A DNA stretch of 64,000 nt from the NCBI RefSeq assembly GCF_028009165.1, contig NC_079241.1, positions 3,348,001 to 3,412,000 on the forward strand, written 5' to 3'. Position 1 is the first letter of the stretch; each line of letters opens with the position of its first letter. This document shows, one piece after another, positions 13,266 through 25,593 of this stretch. Source of the DNA: Akanthomyces muscarius. Lineage: Eukaryota > Ascomycota > Sordariomycetes > Hypocreales > Cordycipitaceae. The notes below the pieces were generated by a model. It searched no databases. It was not told the DNA's origin and was given only the letters and a program-made list of their open reading frames with translations. Position numbers and translations under genes: made by a program.

Positions 13266-13833
13266 CTTTAGAACACCATGTAAGTCGGAGCTTTACAGAG
13301 AACAGCACTGCCTCGGACGACGCGTGTCTTGAGCTTGTCATTCTCCAGTGCGTTCAATCAATTCTTCTTTTGGAACTGCGTATATCCTTGCTTCCTTTGA
13401 ATCTCTTGCGAAGCGGCTTCACCATTAATTGGCCAGTGCTAAATTTGGCCCGTGTATAAGACCGGATGCGAGGACCTGAAGGGCCCTAGCCGCATTAGGA
13501 AGCAATCGAACGCACCCAGCTCCGCGAGTCGTGGCCACCACAGTCGAGCACTACATTCTACGCTCCTCAAAAACGGAGCAAACACTTTGATTTAGGTCGT
13601 TCAAGGTACTCCCACTCGTGACTAGTCAATAATGGGCAGTAACTCAACTATCAATTATTATAATAAATCGCATCGATATTATGTCGAATGACCATGGTCC
13701 ATTGTCGTGGTCGTTGCCGCCCCACTTTTACGGGATGTGCTGAGTATCTCGGCCAAGTGTCGCATGCTTCAGAACCAGCATCGCAAAACCATTGGATAGG
13801 CGGCAACTTTGATCGCCAGGTCGCAGAAGCAAT

Positions 13834-16438
13834 ATGAGCGTGGCGCTGACGGACCCATCGTCGCTTGACACAGGTACGTTAGAAACACGGCCCCAAGCCG
13901 CACCATTCGGCAGCTGATTGTTAGGGGGGCAGTCGACTATGACCCCATAGGCCACCTCAACCTGCTCTTCGCGCACCCTGCCTCGGTATCGTCTGTCAAC
14001 CGCGTCTCGCAGACGCTCCAGTCTCAGCAGAATGATCTGGCGGCGGAGATCAGTGCGCTAGAGTCAGCGCAGGCCTACAAGCCCGACTCGAGCCTGGAGC
14101 GCATGCAGTCGGCTCAGACGGAGCTTTCGCAGCTCTTTCGCAAGATCGAAACCGTGCGATCCCGCGCCATCGAGACGGAAGAAAACATCACATCCATGAC
14201 GGCCGACATCAAACGACTCGATGGAACAAAGAAGAACCTTACGCTGAGCATGACAGCGCTGAAGCGTTTGCAGATGCTAACAACTGCGTACGAGCAGCTC
14301 CGCGGGCTTGCCAAGACACGACAGTACCGCGACTGCGCAGGCCTGCTGCAAGCAGTGTTGCAGCTTATGAAGCACTTCAACAGCTATCGCAGCATTGAGC
14401 AGATTGCCACGCTGAGCCGCGAGGTTTCGGAGCTCCAGCGCGAGCTCTTGGAGCAGGTGTGCGAGGACTTTGAGATGGCTTTTGCCAAGGCCGAGGTCTC
14501 TTCCAAACGCGGGATGCTTGTCGAGGCTTGCCTGGTCATGGATGCACTTGGAGATTCGGCAAAGTCGCGACTCGTGACGTGGTATGTCAACACCGAGTTG
14601 CGCGAGTACCGCCAGGTCTTTCGAGGCAACGACGAGGCCGGCAGCCTGGACAACATCGGCCGCCGGTATGCTTGGTTCAAACGCATGATGAAGACACATG
14701 AAGACGAGCATGCCGTCATCTTTCCGGCGCATTGGCAGGTCAACGAGGTTTTGGCAACGGCATTCTGCGACGGCACGCGGGACGATTTCAAGGGCATCCT
14801 GGAGCGCAGCATGCGGCGTACCGACGGGGCAAAGGTCGATGTGAATCTGTTGCTGTCATGTCTGCAAGAAACGCTCGACTTTGAGCAGAGCCTCGAAAAA
14901 CGCTTCTCAAATGAACCGCGGGCGAGCATCGATACCCTGAGCTCTACAGAAGGAAAGACATATGCTTTCAGCGGTCTTATATCAGTCGCATTTGAGCCAT
15001 ACCTCAGTCTATGGGTAGACTCACAAGACAAGCAGCTGGCCTCAATGATACCGAAATACAGAAGCCAGCCATTGATATCAGCAGACGACGAGTTTTCGCC
15101 ACAAGCGGTGATACAGTCTGCTATTGAGCTGTTTCACTTCTACAAACTCACCCTGTCGCAATGCGCGAAGCTGTCTACTGCCGAGCGGCTGCTTGATCTG
15201 TCGAGAATATTGGCAAAGTACCTCGACGAATACGCGCAGCAAGTCCTGCTACATAAACTACAGGCCTCTGGCCAGGCTCTTCCGCCAATTCAGGACTGTA
15301 TCTTGGTGCTCAACACAGCTGACTTTTGGCATGTCAACACAAATCAGCTGGAAGAAAATATAAAAAAGCGCATAGACCCTGAACTAGTAGGCAAAGTTGA
15401 TTTATCCTCGCAGTCGGACGCCTTCCTCGGTGTTGCCAGCGCATCAGTATTGGCCTTGGTGCAGCTTGTGGAACAAGATTGTGAAGGTGTCTGGCGAGAG
15501 ATGAAGAATACCAACTGGAGCACTATGGAGACTGCCGGTGACCAGAGCTCCTATGTTGGGGAGCTAGTTAGGCATGTCAACAACAAGACGGAAGAAATCC
15601 TGGCTGTTGTCGGCAAGCAGCAGTATGCCAGGGCTTTCTGTGACAATCTTGTCGAACACTTGGCAACCAACTATATCAACAACATTGTGCAATGCCGGCC
15701 GATTTCAGAAACCGGTGCTCAACAGGTATGCATCGAAGTTTTCCGCTTCCTTCGGCCATGGACTAACAAACCTAGATGCTTGTGGACAAGTACGCGCTCA
15801 CAAAGTCTTTTGGCCCGCTGATATTGTATCACAATCCGTCACCAACACCTCAACCGCCTCCCGCTGGTTTTGTTAGAAGAGTAGAGCAGTCCATGGGCCG
15901 CATAGATCCACTGCTCAAGACGCTGCAGATCCGACCGTCGCCCCCCGAGGGTCTCGTGCAAGCCTACCTCATTCATATTGGCGACAAGTCGGACACCAAC
16001 TTTAGAAAGATCCTGGAGCTCAAGGGCGTACGCAAGTCAGACCATGCGCACCTGATTGAGCTCTTTGGCATCCACCGCGAAGGTGGCGGAAACGACAAGC
16101 TCGTACAAAGCTCGCCGCTTCTGACACCTCTCATGGCCACAACGTCGACCTTATCCAGCACCACGGCGGTTGGAGGCACCATGAGTGCGGCTGCAGCACT
16201 GACCGGAGCTGCGACGGGCGGGCGGGGCTTTGACGCCGGGGCGCTGGGCGAGAAGCTACTGAGCGCGGCCCGGGATATCAGCACGGCGAGCACGGCGATG
16301 CCGAGCGGCTCGGAGAAGGCCACGATAAACGAGAACCTACGAAACTTTGGCAAGTTCTTCAGGCGAGATATTGGTGGGCTCGGCGCCCGGTTCGGAAAAC
16401 GGGACGGGAGCATGGGTGCCGAGGGAGAACAACGATGA
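13834..16438 (+). CDS. VPS53: Vps53, GARP tethering complex subunit
   Basis: Exons 13834-13873, 13933-15725 and 15776-16438 (introns 59 and 50 bp) give 831 aa, normal for fungal Vps53. The short first exon (MSVALTDPSSLDT) joins VDYDPIGHLNLLFAHP, the conserved opening of the Vps53 N-terminal domain. A coiled-coil region follows (MTADIKRLDGTKKNLTLSM), then the family block around GLLQAVLQLMKHFNSYRSI and AWFKRMMKTHEDEHAVIFP. With Vps51, Vps52 and Vps54, the protein forms the GARP complex that tethers endosome-derived vesicles at the trans-Golgi. The C-terminus ends in an Ala/Ser/Thr/Gly-rich linker and a basic patch (FGKFFRRDIGGLGARFGKR), more variable in the family. An ATG at 14103 would drop the conserved start, so the exon 1 ATG is preferred. 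Confidence 0.95.
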
Positions 16439-16973
16439 GTCGGGCCGGGACGTTGTTGGTACATAAATGCCCGTGTCTCACGGTGAGCATAGCAAGGCGA
16501 TCTTGGCAGCTGCTTGTATAGAATAATGCAACTTTTTTTCTTTGGAATGCCGATGGTCCGGGATCATGCACTTCTGATGTCAGTCAAGCAGCGTGGTGCG
16601 GATAGTGGGCTGTGGCATCATGGGCAGCTCGACAGATGCCAGATGCCGAGCAGAGTGCGCAATATCTGTGCATCTGCCTGTGAGCGCTGAATAATTATAA
16701 AAAGAATAGAAGAAGAATAGCGTCATGATGGAGTTGCCATTTGGAATAAAGGCAATGACGCCATGGCTCTGCTCTTCTCAGATACATTGACGATTTGTCA
16801 AGCCGAGCTGCTGTCCATACAGTACTGGCTGCCCCACCACCCCTCGCTCAAGCTCGGAGGCGCAAACTTGAATTAGTCAACACTCACGCGCCGCTCCAGC
16901 CCATTACCCGCGATTCGCCGTGCCGCACCAAAAGAGGCCCATAAAGCCCTCTTCTCTCTTTTTCCTCTTCTAT

Positions 16974-16980
16974 TATAAAG
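16974..16980 (+). promoter_or_regulatory. TATA-like element of thioredoxin reductase gene
   Basis: TATAAAG lies about 150 bp before the thioredoxin reductase ATG (17126). It sits in the 690-bp spacer after VPS53, whose distal part is CT-rich, as in many strongly expressed fungal promoters. Confidence 0.4.
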
Positions 16981-17125
16981 GTGCAACACCGCCAAACTGT
17001 TTTCCTCGGCTTTTCGACGGCCGCTACGCTCCAGCGCCGGATTCTCTCTTGCAGCAGCTGCCACTGTCACCACCGCCTTCAAATACCCCCCCGTCTCGAA
17101 GCCAGTCGAACTAGGAACAAGAGCC

Positions 17126-18347
17126 ATGCATAGCAAGGTTGTCAGTACGTTTTTATGACCGAGACGGACCTGCGCACGGCCGACGTGCCGGAGCCAGATG
17201 GCATAGGGACATTCGTGTAAGCTAACGTTGATGGCCAATCTCGCAGTCATCGGATCGGGCCCGGCTGCCCACACGGCTGCCGTCTACCTGGCCAGAGCAG
17301 AGCTGAAGCGTGAGTTTTTTTTTTTCTTTTTTCTTGTTCGATTGCGATGCTCATGGAGCAGAAGAAGAATGCACACAATGTACTGACAATGGCTGTAGCT
17401 GTCCTCTATGAAGGCTTCATGGCCAACGGCACCGCCGCTGGTGGCCAGCTCACTACGACGACCGAAGTCGAGAACTTTCCTGGTTTCCCCAAGGGCATCA
17501 TGGGCCAGGAGCTAATGGTATGCAGTGATCTGATCGCCACAAGAGTCCATCAGCCGAATTGGTCGCTGACAAACTGCAGGACAACATGCGCGCGCAGTCT
17601 GAGCGCTTCGGCACTGAAATCGTCACCGACACCGTCACGAAGCTCGACCTCTCCTCGCGGCCGTTCAAGTACAGCACCGAGTTCAGCCCCGAGGAGACGC
17701 ACACGGCCGACGCCGTCATCATCGCGACGGGCGCCTCGGCGCGCCGCATGGGCCTGCCCGGCGAGGACAAGTACTGGCAGAACGGCATCTCGGCGTGCGC
17801 CGTGTGCGACGGCGCCGTGCCCATCTTCCGCAACAAGCCGCTCTTCGTCATTGGCGGCGGCGACTCGGCCGCCGAGGAGGCCACGTTCCTCACAAAGTAC
17901 GGCAGCCACGTCACGGTGCTGGTGCGCCGCGACCAGCTGCGCGCGAGCAAGACCATGGCCAACCGCCTGCTGGCGCACCCCAAGGTGACGGTCAAGTTCA
18001 GCTCCTCGGCGACGGAGATTCGCGGCGGCGACGACGGGCTGATGTCGCACATTGTCGTCAAGGACAACGCGACGGGCAAGGAGGAGGTGCTCGAGGGCAA
18101 CGGCCTGTTTTACGCCATCGGCCACGACCCGGCCACGGCGCTCGTCAAGGGCCAGATGGACATGGACGACGAGGGTTACATTGTCACCACGCCCGGCACC
18201 ACGCTGACGAGCGTCACGGGCGTCTTCGCGGCCGGCGACGTCCAGGACAAGCGGTACCGCCAGGCCATCACCAGCGCCGGCACCGGCTGCATGGCGGCCC
18301 TCGAGGCGGAGCACTACCTTGCCGAGCTGGAAGCGGGCGGCGAGTGA
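17126..18347 (+). CDS. TRR1: Thioredoxin reductase (NADPH)
   Basis: Four exons (17126-17144, 17247-17309, 17399-17517, 17580-18347) with introns of 102, 89 and 62 bp; 322 aa. The low-molecular-weight flavoprotein layout is complete: N-terminal FAD loop IIGSGPAAH (residues 7-15), [19 protein letters not shown], redox-active CAVC at residues 140-143, NADPH loop [10 protein letters not shown] (about 159-168), and the C-terminal FAD motif [14 protein letters not shown]. It transfers electrons from NADPH to thioredoxin, supporting ribonucleotide reductase, peroxiredoxins and sulfate reduction. The 19-bp first exon is set by the need to supply M-H-S-K-V-V before the FAD loop. The last exon is extremely GC-rich at third positions, which generates long spurious antisense frames. 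No mitochondrial presequence is seen, so it is presumably cytosolic. Confidence 0.96.
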
Positions 18348-18539
18348 CTAGATGACGGCGCGATGAGAGGGAAGAGTATGCTTTGAATAGAAAAATAGCC
18401 CAATTTAGACTTGAAAACTACAAGATAAAGTACAGACATGGATATATGCAAGAGCTGTGTGACAGATGTCTTGTCAACGCTGACGCCATGAAAAATACAT
18501 GTATGCATAAAGACAAAACGATGCCAACGTTGTCGATGC

Positions 18540-19334
18540 TCACTGCCTCGTCTTGGGCCACCTCCAGTGCATGTTGGCGCCGTCTATGCCCGCCAGCGGG
18601 TTCCCCTCGCCGTGCGTCGCGTTGCCGTGCTGCTCGTCAAAGCCGCAGCGCTCATAAAAGCCGTCCATCTTCCACGAGCTGATGACGGACGCGACGACGC
18701 CCTCGGCCTCGGCGCGGTCGAGCCCCCACTGCACCAGCCTCTGCCCGACGTGCTTGCCCTGAAAGTCCGGGCGCACCGTCAGCGACTCGAGATACCACGA
18801 CTCGGCGCGGTCGCCGCTCCAGGTGCCCTTGAAGCACGGGTAGGCGCGCTCGATGACGTTCTCGCGCGCCGGGTCGCACGCGCGGTTCGGCCACAACCAG
18901 GCGTGCACCCTCATGGCGGCGGCCGACAGGGGCATGAGCAGGTTTCCTGGTTTTCAGAAGTTTTAGCAAGTTTCATATGCAAGAAGAGTCAAAGTTGTGA
19001 GCTGAAGGGTAAGTTGTCAAGACGTACGAGGATCCAAGGTCCAGCACTCGAGCTTCCGTCCCCCTTCACCCAGTCGGGACCACTGCGCCGCGCCGGCAAT
19101 CACCTCCCGGCCGTCTTCGCCCTTGCTCACGGCGACGAGCCACTTGAAGCGGTAGTCCCAGAAGCTGACGCGGGCGCGGCGCAGCCAGTACAGGTCGACG
19201 TCGGCGGGATACTCGTCGCGATGGGGGTGTATGTGCTCGCCAAAGAGGTTGTCGTGCCAGAAGGCCTGGGCCATGACGTGGGCAATCTCTGGCAGCTCCG
19301 AGTAACGAGCGTCGCGCAGCACGATTTCGGCCAT
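18540..19334 (-). CDS. GNAT-family N-acetyltransferase
   Basis: Two minus-strand exons, 19334-19028 and 18946-18540, with an 81-bp intron; joining gives TLDP-RNLLMPLSAAAM in frame, 237 aa. The GNAT acetyl-CoA-binding motif A is SLTVRPDFQGKHVGQRLVQWGL (Q-x-x-G-x-G/A type, here QGKHVGQ), followed by motif B (MDGFYERCGF). The N-terminal half matches the fungal pattern IVLRDARYSELPEIAHVMAQAF, as in many fungal GNATs of unknown substrate. The substrate is not predictable. It is convergent with thioredoxin reductase, with only about 190 bp between stop codons. Confidence 0.9.
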
Positions 19335-20290
19335 GATGTTTCAGACCTCAAAGCTGCAACTTTTCTTTCTTTTTTTCTTTTTCTTTCTCTTTTGGTCCCA
19401 AGAGCTCTCTCAATGACCAACGACGATGACGCTGCTTGCTACATGCAGTTATGAGCTCACAGTAGTCCCTTACCGTTCACGCTAGTAACTGAGCAGCCGC
19501 CACCACGTTTTTTACATTGGACGGAAACTCAAGTTGGAAAGGAATCCGCTTTCTTCTCTTCATCATTTACTCCTGCGGCCGTTCCGGCTTTGGCAAGCCA
19601 CGTTTTGGCCCACTGCCCTGAAGAAAACGCGTGTGTACCAGTATCAGCATGTGGGCGATGGCTTGGAGCACCCACAGTGGGCGCACAGTGGACGGAGTGG
19701 ACGGGCAAGCACAACCAACCCCCTTGTCGGTGCAGGGATGTGCCTTTGAGGCCCTTCAGCTTGGCTGGCTGGGCCGTGTTCCAGGGGTGGCGAGATCGCA
19801 AGTTCGGCGCTAGAAGACATCCGGTCTGCCAGTTTATGCGTCGGCAGGAAGTGTTCTGTTGCGGCGGTGCGACGTTGGTCGAGGCTTTTTTTTTTTTTGG
19901 CGTCTGGTGGATGCGTCGGCCTGTCCCTTTTACCCAGCGCCACCAGCAGCCACGCGCGCGGCCATGTCCAGATTCGAGCTTTGCCTTATGAGCTAAATAA
20001 TCTTAAATACGCCGAGAGCCTTAATTCCGAAAGTGGCGCTCAAAAAAGTACTGGTACACCGAACACCCTCCCATGTCCCACCTCCCTGTAAGTTAGTGGC
20101 CCCAGTATCCCTTGTCAGCGGTCCATGTCACAGTTCGGTTGTCAGAGCCGAGCTCTCTGGTCATTCATGTAGCGCAGCGCCACGACAGCTCTAATTTCTG
20201 TCTTATGCTACTTTGGTATAGAAATCTAATCAATCAAGCAAAAGGCTGCGCTAAGGATCCCACCAAGCTCAATCAATCGTACATTCAATC
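19335..20290. other. Intergenic spacer
   Basis: Contains the promoter of the GNAT gene and the 3' flank of the 7-TM gene. A pyrimidine tract precedes the GNAT ATG (19360-19395) and a T-run lies at 19886-19897. No supported gene or RNA. Confidence 0.4.
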
Positions 20291-21691
20291 CTATGGCCGA
20301 TCTTCATACGTGATTTTCCAGGCAATCTCCTTGTTGATAATCATGTCTTGGCTGCCGGTCCTGGAGTTGGCGTCGTCGTCAATATTTTCCCGACTGCTCG
20401 TCGCATACGGCTGCGTATCCATTGTCTGATTCGACGCGCGATCCGCCGACCATTCGTGCGCCGCTTGGCCACCACGCAGGTTGCCGCCGTCGCTCGGACG
20501 GCGGGCCGAGATGGTCGTGGACACTACGCCCGTGTTTGCGACGGCGGACGCCGTGCCCTTGGAACGGCTGTTGGGGAAAGACCGCATCGCGTACGCGCCG
20601 CCCGAGCCGGTCATGGTGTCGTCGTACGCGAGCGGGAACCCCATGCCGATGGAAAAGGACTTGAGAAAGTTCTTCAGGTTCGGCACCGTGGCGGAGATGA
20701 GGGACCAGGAGATCATGGCTTGCTGGAACAGCAGGCTGTCGATGACGGTGAACTGTGGCTCGGCAGAGGACGGATACTTGTTGAAATACGCCAGGTGGAT
20801 GCCGGCGAGGATGATCAGCGGCAGGCGGAAGGCGAACGCCATGATGACCTGGAGCTTGCGAGTAGCAGACATGTTGACCTTCCAAGTCAGCTCAACCATG
20901 AGAAGCCAAGCGGCCAGTTCGGTAAAGATGTCAACGGCGGTGATGACGGCCCAGCGTGCACCCTAAACACACGCTCCCGATTAGTTGCCTGATAAAAGAC
21001 GATTATTAGTACATGGAACGTCCATACCTGACTCGGGCACTGCGTAATGTTTTGCGACGTTAATAACGTATCGGCTCGACAGTTCGCCAGGTACGCCACG
21101 CAAGATCCGACTCCCCACAGCGCGCTCACAACCATCATGGCGATGCAGATCGGTCTGCTCTTACCGGTCTTGCGGCCGATGATGCGAAGTATAAGCGCGA
21201 GCAGAGAGCATTTCGACAGACACAACGTCAAGAAGCTGAGAATCATGGCCGCCAACGTCGACTGCGGGCACACACGAGGTCAATATGCATTGGTGTTGTC
21301 GGGGTGCGTTGTGCATCATGCGCTTATTTACCTTGGAAGACGTCGCCCACTGCTCCGAAGTTGTAATCGAGTTGAACTTGCCAAGGCCATTTCCGAGTCC
21401 CACGAAGATGGCAATCGACTGGGCGAGTTGCAAAGCCTAGAAACGCAGCATCACTCCGAGTCAGAACTTTCGAGTTGTCCATTCCTTCAACGGCAGGTTG
21501 TGCCTTACCGTTGCTAAAGCGATCAGGAGGTCGTCTATCCCAAACATCTTGTACTTGACATAGGCCCTGGCGGTAGTGACAAGCGAGCTGTAGATGAGGG
21601 CCAGGATGGTCACAATCCACAGCTGGCCGGCGTGGTCGCTCAAAGAGACGGGCGAGAACCGCGGCCCGTCGCCAAATACCGCTGCCTCCAT
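20291..21691 (-). CDS. Seven-transmembrane rhodopsin-like (Pth11-type) membrane protein
   Basis: Four minus-strand exons: 21691-21509, 21436-21332, 21261-21028, 20962-20291; introns of 72, 70 and 65 bp; 397 aa. Seven hydrophobic segments can be placed: LWIVTILALIYSSL; DDLLIALATALQLAQSIAIF; MILSFLTLCLSKCSLLALIL; CIAMMVVSALWGVGSCVAYL; WAVITAVDIFTELAAWLLM; MAFAFRLPLIILAGIHLAYF; SLLFQQAMISWSLISATVPNL. The hydrophilic tail is Ser/Thr-rich. Order, spacing and the LSKCSLL block after TM3 fit the fungal rhodopsin-domain/Pth11-related family, many of which are candidate G-protein-coupled receptors. No N-terminal CFEM cysteine domain is present, so it belongs to the CFEM-less group. Ligand and signalling role are unknown. 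It is divergent from the permease gene. Confidence 0.88.
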
Positions 21692-23387
21692 TGTGTCAAA
21701 AGATGAATCAATTCAGTCGTCAGGAAAAGAGGCGCATTACAAAGAGAAAGAGACGGGGAAAAAAAAAAGAAGAACTCGTAAAGCGGATATCGTTGTGAGA
21801 CGATTTGGGCGTTTTCCCGCCTGTACTACCAGTACCACTACACTCACGCGAGCGGGAGGGCCAAGCTTGGTATTCTCCGGCTCGCTATTACACGGCAGTG
21901 GCAGCAGGGGTCTTGCATTTTATTATCCACTCACTGGCAAGTGCCAGAAGCCTGTCTGCAGCAGAGGGGTCGTTACCGGGACTGTGGAACATCCAAGGCG
22001 GACCACCCTTGTCCAAGTCGTCGACCGAATTATGGTGAAGAAAACGGGCCACGGGGGCCAATTTCTTCTGGAACAATAGTCACAATACCAAGACTTGGAC
22101 GGTTTTTTTCCTCTTCATCGTTTTTTTCTTCTCTCTCTCCGAGCAAGTGAAACAAATAACGTTACGTTGAGCATGGGACGTAGCAGTATGTACGCACAAC
22201 GAGTGACGATCAGAGCATCACGCAACATCCTGAATATTTGGCAAGATCATCCACAATAAAAAAGGGCAAGTGGCCGGAGTATTGTCACGGCAATGGGGCA
22301 AGTATACGCAAGGAAGCCGATAGGGCTAAAAGAAGAACTTCAGAAGGACATAGGCGGATTCGTGTCTCAATTCGCCGAACGAGCTTGCAGGGGCCAAGTT
22401 ATGCCAGACCCATCCGGCCCAAATTTACGGAACTTGGGAACGTTACCTGTGTGGGCGCAAAGACAGAGACGCAGCTCTAGCGAATGAGAGGCCAGTCTTC
22501 TTGTTTCTTCTGCGTAGACTTTTGCTCAAATCTTTTTTTGCATCTTCCGATAACCAACAGCCATTGGCCCGACCTCAGCTCCACCAAGTCACACGAAGCT
22601 GTTAGTCTGTTCCAGCATTCCCTTCTTTACTAGATCGGATGTCCCTGGGCTAACGTTAGTGGGCGGGGGCTGGCGCCGTCTCAGGTGCGCATAAACCCAG
22701 AATCTACAGTAAATGCCAAAAGAGGAACTAGATAAACGCGAGCTCATGGGGGCACCAGTTTCGGCGAGCTCGAGTTTAACCCCCGTCTTCTTTCTCGTTC
22801 CCCGGGCGCGCGGACCGCAAGGGGTTCTTTTCTGCCAGCGAGCGCCCCTCTCGTCCAGGAACGAAAAGAGGCAAGGATATTCGTTCCTGTGTGCCAAGTG
22901 CGGAGTATGCCCATATTTTCATTTATATCCTTGACAGAAAAAAGGGTGTGCTACCAGTAGAAACTAACAACCCTTGCCTGCAGCTGCGTGTGGGCTCTCT
23001 CCCATGTGGCATCCTTGGGCTACTGGCCTCCACAGAGCTCGGTAGTCCATGAGTCGCCAAAACCGACGCGACCCTTTCCCGGGTCTTTTTTTCTTTCGCA
23101 ATGTTGGGACCTGAAAAAAAAATCTCCGCTCGATTATTGGAAACAGGGGACTTGACGGGCCAGGGTTGGATGGGTGAATGGCGTGCAGACGGGAGCTCGA
23201 CACAGCATATTCCGTCGTCCACACGTATTCCGTCTAAAAGCGGATAGCTGTGGCAACACTCCATGTTCCTCTCTTCCTTTGTCCCTTTTTCTTTCAGCTT
23301 TTTGCTCTTATCTTTCCGCTTTTGCTTCATCTTCTTTCTTTTCTTCTTTGCAGATCTTTCTTGTTGAACAAAATAAGCGCAGCGAGA
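21692..23387. other. Shared divergent promoter region
   Basis: 1.7 kb between the 7-TM gene (leftward) and the permease gene (rightward). It has many homopyrimidine/homopurine tracts (for example 23280-23350 just before the permease ATG) and no coding that I can support. Confidence 0.45.
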
Positions 23388-25159
23388 ATGGCGACCGACG
23401 ACAAAGGGCTCGACACCAACGTCTACGCCGAGGGCGTCGACGAGAAGAATGGCAATGCCGGCGATCGCCTCGACATGTACCGCATGGGCAAAGCTCAAGA
23501 AATGAGAGTGAGTAACAAGAATACCTTGGTGATGGTTTATCTTATGTCGAGAATAATTGTACTGATGGGAAACCGCAGAGAAACTTTCGCTTCTTGTCCA
23601 TCCTGGGCTTTTCCATGATTCTCATGGCTTCGTGGGAATTCAGCTTGAGGTAAAGCCATTCGATGATATACTTTTAATCGCACATCTCTAACATGGTTTC
23701 CAAAGTGTGGCTACTATTGGTCTTGTCAACGGTGGCACTGCTGGTCTGATTTGGATGTTCTTCGTCTGCTGGATGGGCTTCTTTGTGGTCAACACCTCCA
23801 TGGCCGAGATGGCTTCCATGTGCGTATCTCCCAAACCACATCCTCTTGCATGCAAAACCACAAGTCCGACTAACACACGCTCTCACCTGCAGGGCACCGA
23901 CATCCGGCGGTCAATACCACTGGGTCTCCGAGTTCGCACCGCCCAAGCACCAGAAGCTCTTCAGCTACCTCATCGGCTGGATGTGCGTCCTGGGCTGGCA
24001 GACGTCGTGCGCCTCGTCGGCCTTCATCGCCGGCACCCAGATCCAGGGCCTCATCGTCCTCAACTACCCCGGCTACCAGCCGCAGGCCTGGCACGGCACG
24101 CTGCTGGCCATTGCCGTCGCCGCCTTCTCCGTGCTCTTCAACACACTGTTGGCGCGCAAGCTGCCGCTCATCGAGGCCCTGGTCCTCGTCATCCACGTCT
24201 TTGGCTTCTTCGGCATCCTCGTCACCCTCTGGGTCCTCTCGCCGCGCGGCGACGCCAAGACCGTCTTCACCGAGTTCAACGACGGCGGCGAATGGGGCAG
24301 CTTCGGCGGCTCGGCCCTCGTCGGCATCCTGGCGGGCATCCTGCCGCTCCTCGGCGCCGACGCCGCCGTGCACATGTCCGAGGAGCTGCGCGACGCCAGC
24401 CGCACGCTCCCGCGCTCCATGATCATGACTACCATCTTCAACGGCGCGTTTGGCTGGATCATGGTCATTACGCTGTGCTTCTGCATCGGCGGCGACCTCG
24501 AGAGCGTCACCAACTCGCCCACCGGCTTTCCCTTCATGGCCGTCTTTCTGAACTCGACTGGGTCCGCCAAGAGTGCCACCGCCATGTCTGTGTTTATTGT
24601 CGCCATGACAATCTTTTCCAACCTAACCATGGTGGCCACCGCCTCGCGCCAGCTCTTTGCCTTTGCACGCGATCGCGCTGTTCCCCTCAGCCCATGGTTC
24701 GCCAACGTGCCTGCCGGCTGGGACGTGCCTATCAACTCCATCTTGACTACCTTCCTCATCACCAGTCTGCTGTCGCTCATCAACATTGGCTCCACCGCCG
24801 CGCTCAACTCTATCACTTCTCTGGCGACAACCTCAATCCTGTCCAGCTACATTGTGTCCATTGGATGCATGATCTGGCGTCGCTGGACCAACAGCCCTCT
24901 CCTTAGCTCCAAGTTTAGCCTTGGTCGCTGGGGTCTCGCTGTCAACATTGCCTCTGAGGCCTTCCTCGTTGTCATTTTTATCCTGGCCTTTATGCCACCA
25001 AACCCCAACCCATCCGCCGAGGAAATGAACTGGAATATTGTCATCTATGGTGGCATCGCAATCTTTTCCGTCATCTACTACCTGTTTCGTGGAAGACACC
25101 AGTACGAGGGTCCAGTTGTTTACGTCAGGGCTCTTCAGCCAGAGACAGCGGCGCCTTGA
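23388..25159 (+). CDS. APC-superfamily permease (GABA/choline/amino-acid type)
   Basis: Exons 23388-23507, 23579-23649, 23706-23819 and 23893-25159, with introns of 71, 56 and 73 bp; 523 aa and about 12 hydrophobic helices. Signature stretches include NGGTAGLIWMFFVCWMGF, the consensus APTSGGQYHWVSEFAP (the last intron falls inside it and splices to MAPTSGGQ), ADAAVHMSEELRDASRTLPR and ATASRQLFAFARDRAVPLSP. These place it with fungal GABA permease (Uga4-like) and choline permease (Hnm1-like) transporters; the substrate cannot be separated further by eye. It should sit in the plasma membrane. A succinate-semialdehyde dehydrogenase gene (GABA catabolism) occurs 34 kb away but is not clustered with it. 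Confidence 0.93.
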
Positions 25160-25593
25160 AATGCTGCATCACTTGGTACACCTTCCACAAAGAGCTCAGC
25201 TCTCTTATTCGTCTGTAACATTTTATCTAAATTATACTGATTATATACCAGCTCACTCAAGAGCAGAGATTAATAATAACATCTGTTTGTAGAATTCATG
25301 AGAGAGATGTATTTTTGAGCGGCAATTGCCCTATGACTGAGGCGCGCCAATACTAACTGCATTCTTGTACTCTCACAATTTATATTTAAATAATATTCAA
25401 CTATGTGCAATGCATATATACCATCGTCAACATATGTGCTAGGCTTTTACCATCACCTTGCCCATCTATACACACCACGCTGTACGCCTCGCTTCAACAC
25501 CGAAACCTCAATATGCAACACACCCATGCAATCTGTACGCCTTGCTTCAACACCAAAACCTCAACATGCAATATCCAACTCTTCATTCATGGC
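25160..25593. other. Convergent 3' spacer with short repeat
   Basis: AT-rich spacer between the permease and the M43 protease. At 25460-25570 a roughly 35-bp pattern (CGCTTCAACACCGAAACCTCAATATGCAAC and relatives) is repeated about two and a half times imperfectly. No gene. Confidence 0.4.

Noticed and set aside
17550..18314. 254-codon antisense frame across thioredoxin reductase
   Set aside because: Same codon-bias artefact; the sense strand has all catalytic motifs.
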